From Gnetum montanum (Eukaryota; Streptophyta; Gnetopsida; Gnetales; Gnetaceae), in NCBI GenBank assembly GCA_015680685.1, contig MNCI01035354.1:1324253-1388252 (forward strand): 64,000 nucleotides of DNA. The letters run 5' to 3'. Position 1 is the first letter of the stretch; each line of letters begins with the position of its first letter. A model generated the notes under the pieces. The model saw only the letters and a program-made list of their open reading frames with translations, ran no database searches and was not told the origin of the DNA. A program made the translations under genes and the position numbers. Shown in pieces: positions 56,867 to 64,000 of the stretch.

Positions 56867-57734
56867 TGATGTCAATATACATTAGTTAGTTGATTTTACT
56901 AAGAGTTATTTATGTTAACATTTTAAAAGATTTATCTTCTAAACATATAAAAATTTCTATATACACACTTGAGCAATAACTAATAAACATAACTTCAACA
57001 CATAAAGTGAATTCCCCACCTATTAAGGATATTAATGAAACTAATGACAAGATTCATGTTAAAGAAACTAGAGTGGATTGATACAAATAAGAATTTTCTG
57101 TGTTCATGTAAATCCATATTATCCTAACTTTGTTTTTATCTTTCATCAAGATGAATAGTTTATATTGAAAGACTTACATGGGAACATTATATTGCCACCA
57201 AAGCATCTAGATCCATCCATGCTTCAAGTAGCACTTCTTAAATAAGGTATTGGTCATACATATGGAGGTTATTAGATCACAAAAAACATGACTAGACCCT
57301 AGTTAAAAGAAGCCTAAATTCAAAGTGATGTTATCATGGAAGTCATATATGAATATAAAAAATGCAAATAAGAAATTCAAGTAATCATAATTTCCAAAAA
57401 GGAAGACAAATTATTAAGCTAAAAACTCTCATTATCACGATCTCATTCTCATCCACCTATTCTATATGCTAAAGATTCTATCCAATAGAAGTTATGTTCA
57501 ACCCTAGTAGAAACTCCTAGAAGAGATGAGATATATGCCAAAGAAAGAAGGAACCCAAGGCCAAGGACCTTCAATATATCCAAATAATAATAATCAAGTA
57601 ACCATAGCAAAAGAACCAACTAGCACCATTCTCTAAGTCCTCCATCCTTTTCATAATACTTGTCAACAAATTCTAACAAGGAAGAACATATATATAAAGA
57701 TAAATATCTAAAAAATGTTTAAGAGTAAGCACTT
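56867..57734 (+). pseudogene. gag remnant of element I
   Basis: Around 57105-57240 the plus strand reads 'NPYYPNFVFIFHQDE', 'LKDLHGNIILPPKHLDPSML', the N-terminal gag block of this group ('HPNEYVPDFTFILHQDE', 'GNI.LP...S.TML' in D and J). The rest to 57734 is too decayed to follow. Element J cuts it at 57735. Confidence 0.5.
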
Positions 57735-58608
57735 TGATGAAGTTTCTTCAGTCAGTTGTGTCAATAGGATGCCATCGATGCAATCCCATCGACAGGATCC
57801 CATGGACGTAGGGTTTTCCATGTTGACGTGTACCCATCAATGTGGCATCCTAGTAGGTCTATAAATATGACATCCCATTCATGTTAATGAGAGTTAGATT
57901 TTCAGTTCCTAGTAGAATTCTTATAGTTTGTTTCTGTAAGATATAGAATAATTTTCTAAGTACCCACAGCAAGAGTTAAGAAGTATATGAATCTTTATTC
58001 AAGCACTGTTATACCTAAGCATCACAATGTGTGTGGCAATAAAGACAAGCTTTTTAATAAACCTTGTAGCACTTGGACTAGCTTGATGATTTATTCATGA
58101 ATTTATTATTTCCATTAACTAATTAATTAATTAAGTTAGAATGATTAAGACTTTAAGTAATTAATTAATTAAGCTAAATAGACTAGCATACACAAGTACA
58201 ACCAATTTGAGCATACATATAACACTTGGTAATCCCGGTAGTGCTTAACATTTGGTCACCTAGCAATGTTGTACGTGTTCAAGATGTGTACAAAAAGTGG
58301 GACCATATGCTTATGTTAGAATAGTTAGTTACTAATTACTAATTAAATTAGTTAATCAATTTATTCTCAATCTATTACCAACCTTTGGCAAACAAAATAT
58401 AAAAACCATGTGCCATGATTATACTTAACCATACAACTAAGCCTCACAAGTGTAGTTGGGAAGACAATGATCATTCCATAATTAGATTCACCTTCTAGAT
58501 TTAATCCTATGTATGATAACACTAGGAATCCACAAAACTCAACTAGATCACATGTGAATGCCTTAGTGATTTATATGGATAGACATACAAGTACCTTGCC
58601 ACTTATCA
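57735..58608 (+). repeat. 5' LTR of element J
   Basis: This 874-bp LTR starts TGATGAAGTTTC and ends CACTTATCA. U3 has its own set of repeats ('ggatgccatcgatg', 'atcccatcgacaggatcccatgg') in place of GATATC palindromes. TATA is TATAAATAT at 57860-57868. Its 3' partner is not in the window. It interrupts the gag of element I. Confidence 0.8.
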
Positions 58609-58609
58609 T

Positions 58610-58627
58610 TGGCATCATTGCCAAGGA
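58610..58627 (+). other. Primer binding site of element J (tRNA-Asp type)
   Basis: TGGCATCATTGCCAAGGA differs from the Athila-type site only by transitions and follows the LTR after one base. Confidence 0.75.
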
Positions 58628-58767
58628 TTCTTAGCTAGTACAATGCACTATCAATCTAGGATTAGTGAAAATTACTCATCATCATTGAAATGAACCTGAG
58701 AAAGTTAAATCATAAAAATTAATCAAAATTATACTACAAGCACACTGTGAAACTGCTTCTAAAAAAA

Positions 58768-61020
58768 ATGTCTCCTTCTTCTCATAGGCAAGACAATTCT
58801 AAGTCAATCGTACCATAGGAATGTAGAGTAATGTACACTCATCCTAATGAGTTTGTACCCAATTTCACTTACATCCTCCATTAGGATGAACAAATGCAGT
58901 GGAAAGACATGTAGGGGAACATTATATTGCCATCTTACCAATCTATCACCAAGATGCTACTCCAAACTCTTACAAGGTTTAGCATCAAAGAGCTTCATGG
59001 AGAGTACATTGTAGAAGATCATGACTTTTGGGACTACCATCCCACTAAGACACAATGCAAACAAGATCGAAAATAGGGAAAACATTGTGAAGCCATGAAG
59101 GGGAAATAATTCACTAACCCCTTATTTCTACTAAATTAAAAATATAATGAGGAACCTCTTTTTGAGGAATCTCAGCATGCAAACTCTCCACCTCTTGACT
59201 CTAGTGAAGGGAAGCTGAACCAAAATCCTAATTTAGTGATCAATAATTAGAGTTCTAGTAAACGTGAGTCCCATGGTTATGGAAGTCAAAGTGAGAATTG
59301 GGAAAAGCATAATGACAATCACTCCAAAGATCATGATCATGAAAAATGGATAGGAAGTGAAAGACACCATGATGGTGGCAATCCTCCTCCCTCTTGGCCC
59401 TCTTCATCTAGATCAGCTTCCTCCTCTAAATCTAAAAAGAACCATAGGTGGCAGGATAATAATGATAATCACAAAGACCAACATGAATGAAGGGATGGAA
59501 AAGGACATCATAGGTGTTATCAAGATAATGATAATGAACCTCTACTAGCCACTCGAAATATGCTCAACATCACAAAGGCTATCAAAATTTCTACTAGGCA
59601 TGTAAAAGATAGCCAAATCAAGTGGCTAGACATGAACAATATCCATAGATATGAGGGGGGATATAACTCAAATCCTCAAACACATCTACAAGCCTTTCAT
59701 GATGCATGTGCCTTACAAAATATTGAAAATGATTAGCAAAAGCTCAAGCTATTCCCAAGAACACTCATCAAGGAAGCAGAAAGTTGGCATCGATCTTTAC
59801 AACTAGAGTGAATCCATCAATGGAGTATAATGCAAGAACTATTTAATGACAAGTATCAGACGTACTCCAGAGTGTCAAACATATGAAGGCAAATCCAAGG
59901 CTAGGAAAAAGGAACACATGAACCCTTGGATGCCATCATGGATAGATATTATTCATTATTACACCAATGCTCTAGCCATGGTTACTCTCAAAGTGAACAA
60001 ATTCACCACATAATGATGGGCTTTACTCAGAAACATGAAGGACCCTTGGGATCTATGCCCAAGGAAGACTATCAGCATTAAGAGCTCTTTAGATACAAAG
60101 GATGATTAAGAAGGTAGCAAAAGAAGAAGGAGAGTTGAGGAAATGTGAAAGTGTAGAAGAAAATAGCAGGGATCCTTCCATCAAAAAGAAGGAGGTCCAC
60201 TTTTGTGACAATGATGAGAAGTCACCTCTTAATGAGATGTTGCAATGAAAGACCTTGCCAATTCAAAAATCTATGTCTAAAATTTCAGCCAAGGTAGATA
60301 AAATGTGGGATTTGTTGGATGAAAAATTCCAAACTACTTTAAACATTATAGAAGAGTCAAGAAAGCACATTAGTGATCACAAGAAGCAAAAAGAAGATAA
60401 ACATGCCTACCAAAGGAATAAGGGCAAAGCTGCTATAGTAGAAGAAGATGAGGAGAATGAATCAGATGATGATGATGGATGTGAAATCTACTACTATGAA
60501 CATCCTAACGGATGTTTCCCTATTGTGTCATAGTTATAGGAATTTGGGGTGTATGCTCAAAATCCATGACTATCAAAAAGGCAAACACCCATAAGATTAC
60601 CTTATCCTCAAGGCAATCTTAGGTAGTTCCACTAGCAACAACCTTATTATCCAAGTGGAACTCCACCACAACCATATGAGTAGTATTAATAGTGGTAACA
60701 ACCATAGTCTTCGGGTATGCAACCACCATGGTAACAGTACCCTTAGAAGCAGCCAAATTCATATGGCTACTATGTTTAGCAACCCCTGTCTCCACATGAC
60801 TCTTCCAGTTACATTTCTCCTTTCTAGCATCACTACCACCCTCCTAAATATTTCCGAATTTATTTTCCAACTCCTAAGGGGAATTCCATATTCCATCCAT
60901 ACCCTCCTCATGTGCCTGCACCTATTCTTGCATCCTCAACATAGCTACCACCTGCTCCATCCATGCAGGGCGACCTTCCAACTCAACCGCAACAACATAA
61001 TACTACAAGGGTCATTAATC
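58768..61020 (+). pseudogene. gag of element J (broken)
   Basis: ATG at 58768 (MSPSSHRQDNSKSIVP) opens gag. Blocks follow in the usual order: 'HPNEFVPNFTYILH' (58840), a His/Asp-rich stretch with poly-Ser (59270-59440), core 'HLQAFHDACALQNIEN' and 'QKLKLFPRTLIKEAESW' (59685-59790), 'HEPLDAIMDRYYSLLHQCSSHGYSQ' (59920-59995), helical segment 'MSKISAKVDKMWDLLDEKFQT' (60255-60533 open), a damaged zinc knuckle (CEIYYYEHPNGC at 60480) and a Pro/Gln-rich tail. Frames at 59357-59548 and 60655-61212 are out of phase with gag. Confidence 0.72.
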
Positions 61021-61199
61021 TACAATTGGTTAATCAACCAAGTGTTTTGGAATCTACATCTAGCAAACAACCAACCTTCTGATCCAACAATCCTCCTAAG
61101 CCCTCACAAACTCATGTGGTTAGTCATCCTACTCCTTTCTCTTCCTCTACAAACCATCAAATCAAGAGACCTTCAAACCAAATGCCTTTCAAGATCCAT

Positions 61200-61760
61200 A
61201 CTATTATGTTAACTCATGTTGTATCTAACTAGATCTAGGCTAGTAACCTTCCCAGGAAATTAGCTGATCCTGGAAGTCCTTATATCTATATGCAAATTGC
61301 TAAGAATAAACCATCCAAAGCTCTTCTAGATTCAAGTTCTAGTTTTAATCTAATTTTCCATGACATGTATATTGCATGGAACCTATCGCCTCTCAAGAAG
61401 AGCAATATCAAATTAGAATTAGTAGACCAGTCCATCACTATTTCATTGGAACTGGTATTATTCTACCAATTTTCTAGTAATCAAAGTTAAGAATTGCAAG
61501 GGGAATTTTCCAATCATTTTGGGAATGGCATGGATAAGTACTATTAATGCAATAATGGGCATCAAAGATCTTTCCTTGGAAATTTCCAAGGAAAATGCAT
61601 TCGAAAAGATCAAGATGAACCGAGTTCCATAAATCACGTATAGTGATACAGGGTGCAATTGCATGCAAAAACTCTAGTTTGTGAAAAGAGTGTCCATTTA
61701 CGCATGCAAGCAGTGTGCAAATAAGGTAGATATTCAAAATTCCTATACATAGTAGCCACA
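61200..61760 (+). pseudogene. Protease of element J (broken)
   Basis: Open part 61290-61490 reads 'SKALLDSSSSFNLIF', with the Athila DLG triad changed to DSS, then 'NLSPLKKSNIKLELVDQSITI'. After a frameshift near 61460, 'NFPIILGMAWISTINAIMGIKDLSLEISKENAFEK' continues to about 61620. It matches the protease of A and C. The minus frames in this stretch are shadows. Confidence 0.65.
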
Positions 61761-61817
61761 AAATAAAAGGATACCCAATGACTAATAGCAGATTCTAAGA
61801 GTAGCACAATTTGCATG

Positions 61818-62755
61818 GAACCGACTAAGAGACTAACATGCGCCTATGTCACAAGCATGGATGAACTAGAGCAAGTTCATCACCAACTCTTTGATGAAAA
61901 AAATGATTATAACTATTAGGAAGAGTTGGAAATCCCTAAAAATTTTAAATAAGAGCCCCTAGAGTTAAAAACTTTAAATGCTAGCCTAGAATATGCATTT
62001 ATGAAAAATGGAAAGCCAATTATAATTAATACTAAACTTGCTCCTGAACAAAAAGGGAAACTGTTGAAAGTGGTTAACAAATGGCCAAAAACCTTTGCTT
62101 GGTTATATCTTGAACTCACTAGGATTGATCCATGAAAATTCCAATACCATATCTATACCAATCTGACCATGAAGCCAATGAAGAAACCATAGTGGCAGTT
62201 GAATCCCAAATTAAAGCAAATCATCAAGGAGGACATAGAACAACTCCTTAAGGTGGGGTTCATCTATCCTATTGTGGATAGTGCGTGGGTCAGCCCCCTC
62301 ATGATTATGCCAAAAAAAGATGGAAAATTATAGGTTTGTATTGATTTTAGGTTGTTGAACACAGCATCATTCAAAGATCATTTTTCATTGCCATTTGTTG
62401 ATCAACTATTATACACTATTTCTACACATTACTATTATAGCTTTCTTAGTGGTTAGAGTGGCTATAACTAAATTAAGATTGCACCAGAGGATCAACCCAA
62501 AACTACATTCATGAGTCCCTAAGATGGAAGTCTTCATGAATGACTTTTCCACTTATGGTGCTACATTTGAGCAAGCCTTGGACTGCCTTGAGCAATTATT
62601 AAAAAGATGTATGAAGACAAACCTGAAACTCAATTGGCAAAAAATCCATCTAATGGTCCAAGATAGCATAGTCTTAGGGCACAGAATCTCACAAGTATGG
62701 ATTGAGGTAGACCCTAAAAAACTAAGGGACATCCAAGGAATAACCCATCAATTAG
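61818..62755 (+). pseudogene. Reverse transcriptase of element J (internal deletion, damaged active site)
   Basis: From 61818 the frame reads 'MEPTKRLTCAYVTSMDELEQ', then the linker 'LEIPKNFK' and the reverse transcriptase from about 62160: 'LLKVGFIYPIVDSAWVSPLMIMPKKDGK' and 'VCIDFRLLNTASFKDHFSLPF'. Motif A reads 'SFLSG*SGYN', with the catalytic Asp lost. After 'KTTFMSP' about 40 residues are missing and the frame changes to 'EVFMNDFSTYG' (62524-62755), where the F-M-D-D box has become F-M-N-D. 'LNWQKIHLMVQDSIVLGHRIS' follows. Element K cuts it at 62756. Confidence 0.8.
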
Positions 62756-63692
62756 TGATGATTCATGATTTTGTCAACTCCAATATCAGATACCTAACAT
62801 CAGAGCCTTGATATCAAGTCCCAAGAAATGATGTTGGATATTTGATATCATCACTTCCATGCTAGTCTATAAATACAATACTTGGGTACATGGTTGAGAT
62901 ATAGTTTCTTGTTAAATTTTAGATAGCTTTGTGATTTCAAGTTCTGTTGCTTCCTAATGCATGCTCGTAGTGTGATGTTTGTGATTGTATGGCATCCTTA
63001 TTCGAGTGTGACATACTTGGACATGTTACATGACCGAAAGTAAAGATCAAGATTGCTTCCATCATTGTAGCATCCACTAAGATTTATTATTGTTTTTAAT
63101 CATTTAATTTTTTACTATTTTCTTTAGTTAATGTTTCCATTTATTGCTATTTACTATTCTTGTCATAAAGAGGAATGAATATGAATAATTATGATCACTT
63201 AAGTACAATTACTTGGTAACCTAGTAGTGTATTGTTTGGTAAGCCTAGTGATGTACACTTGGTAATCCCAACAGTAGTTACATGAAGTCCAAGGTGTGTG
63301 TGGATGATTAGGCACAGATACTCATCACACATAGGCTAGTTTAGATTTTACTTTCCACTATAAATTATCTTAATTAATTTATCTCTTATTATCATTAGGA
63401 GTAGCATAGGGCTAAAAAAGATCAATCATATGTCTCACTTTGGACTAAACCATACGTGACAAAGTTACCACTAGCTCAAGTGGGAAGATAGTGAATTGTG
63501 ATCAAAGCATAACAATTTATATGCACAACTAGTCCTATCCATGGAATTCAACCAAATTATGCATGAATGCTTGTGATTCGTATGGTTAGATGTAGGGGTA
63601 CCTTGCTGCTCATCATTGGCATTGTTGTTGAGGATGATGCTAGTTATCTAGATTAGTTGTATTATACATTGATTAGATGATAGTTATCTTTT
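62756..63692 (+). mobile_element. Element K: 5' LTR (62756-63615), primer site and start of internal region
   Basis: The LTR starts TGATGATTCATG and ends CTGCTCATCA. U3 has ATATC/GATATC words and TATAAATAC at 62868-62876. The primer site TGGCATTGTTGTTGAGGA lies at 63617-63634. 'gatgctagttatctagatta' then matches D at 26717, so K and D are one family. The internal part lasts only about 60 bp before minus-strand gag sequence (L) begins. It is inserted into the J reverse transcriptase. No 3' LTR is in the window. Confidence 0.8.
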
Positions 63693-64000
63693 AAATGCCT
63701 TGTTGGAATTCTTACTGCCTCCGTTATGTCGAGCATACTTCAGGTTGCAAGTAGGGGCTCATCATGATCATCTCTTTCATGACTTTTGTGATGTCTACGT
63801 TGTTCCCTACTTTCCCTTCGTTCATTCCCTTGTCCTCTCTCTCGACTTTCCCATCAAGGTCTCTCATTTTGCCTACCTCTATCATCACCATTATGCTCTC
63901 TATGATTGTGCCCAGAGGTGGAAGGGGAGGGTGAGTGATGTGAAGAAGGAGAAGAATAAGGAGAACCATTGCCATGATGATGTTTCCTACCTTCTCTTCT
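63693..64000 (-). pseudogene. gag fragment of element L, minus strand (cut by window edge)
   Basis: On the minus strand from 64000 the reading is 'RREGRKHHHGNGSPYSSPSSHHS', the His-rich and poly-Ser stretch seen in C at 15930-16000. After stops come 'HERDDHDEPLLAT' and 'MLDITEAVRIPTR' near 63700, equal to the gag of C at 16170-16240. It breaks off at about 63693 in mid-gag without an LTR, so the junction with K is not a plain insertion edge. Confidence 0.65.

Noticed and set aside
60655-61212. 185-codon plus-strand frame rich in His, Ser, Leu
   Set aside because: It is the wrong phase of the Pro/Gln/Tyr-rich gag tail of J; the gag frame gives the family sequence.

Overview
The window looks like gene-poor, heterochromatic DNA from a large plant genome. 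It is AT-rich and almost entirely retrotransposons. Plant origin is supported by Athila-like Ty3/gypsy gag and protease remnants with a tRNA-Asp-type primer site, a Tat-like gypsy element with an extra RNase H, a tRNA-derived SINE, and fragments resembling plant LRR, PPR and RuvB-like 2 genes carried inside an LTR. A conifer or similar giant genome is plausible, but the sequence does not prove it. I see no intact host gene, rRNA, tRNA or CRISPR array.

Layout. (1) 1-3899: a short minus-strand LTR element (E) with a Met-type primer site, itself split by a solo LTR at 1885-2340. (2) An old plus-strand L1-type LINE is the ancestral sequence of the left and centre. It now lies in three pieces (3900-4092, 34900-36663, 52380-53150), separated by later insertions. 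(3) 4093-34899: Athila-like element A. Element B (9901-24348, TSD TTGTT) is inserted in A and contains element C (14501-21540, TSD TGTTG). A second insertion in A is element D (25438-32792). This gives LINE > A > B > C, four layers deep. (4) 36664-52379: Tat-like element F (TSD CTATC) with 3.3 kb LTRs, an assembly gap of 934 N in gag, and a 2.4 kb solo LTR, G (44200-46646, TSD GTTAC), inserted in pol. (5) 53150-55160: AT-rich DNA with a SINE and a minus-strand LINE relic. (6) 55160-64000: a second nest of Athila-like elements. I carries solo LTR H (TSD GCAAA) and is cut by J; J is cut by K; K abuts a minus-strand gag fragment, L.

How the parts work together. None of the elements appears autonomous. 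A keeps gag, protease, RNase H and integrase but has lost reverse transcriptase. B and C keep gag and protease only. D keeps gag only. J has a reverse transcriptase with damaged catalytic motifs. Any past movement of B, C and D would have needed enzymes supplied by relatives. F is the most complete: gag, protease, an extra RNase H, reverse transcriptase, gypsy RNase H and integrase, with a handful of stops, one frameshift and the G insertion.

Most unusual points: host-gene fragments (LRR, RuvB-like 2, PPR) built into the F LTRs; a different coding cassette at the same place in the related LTR G; the extra RNase H of F lying upstream of the reverse transcriptase; and TATA-like modules just ahead of 3' accessory ORFs in F and D.
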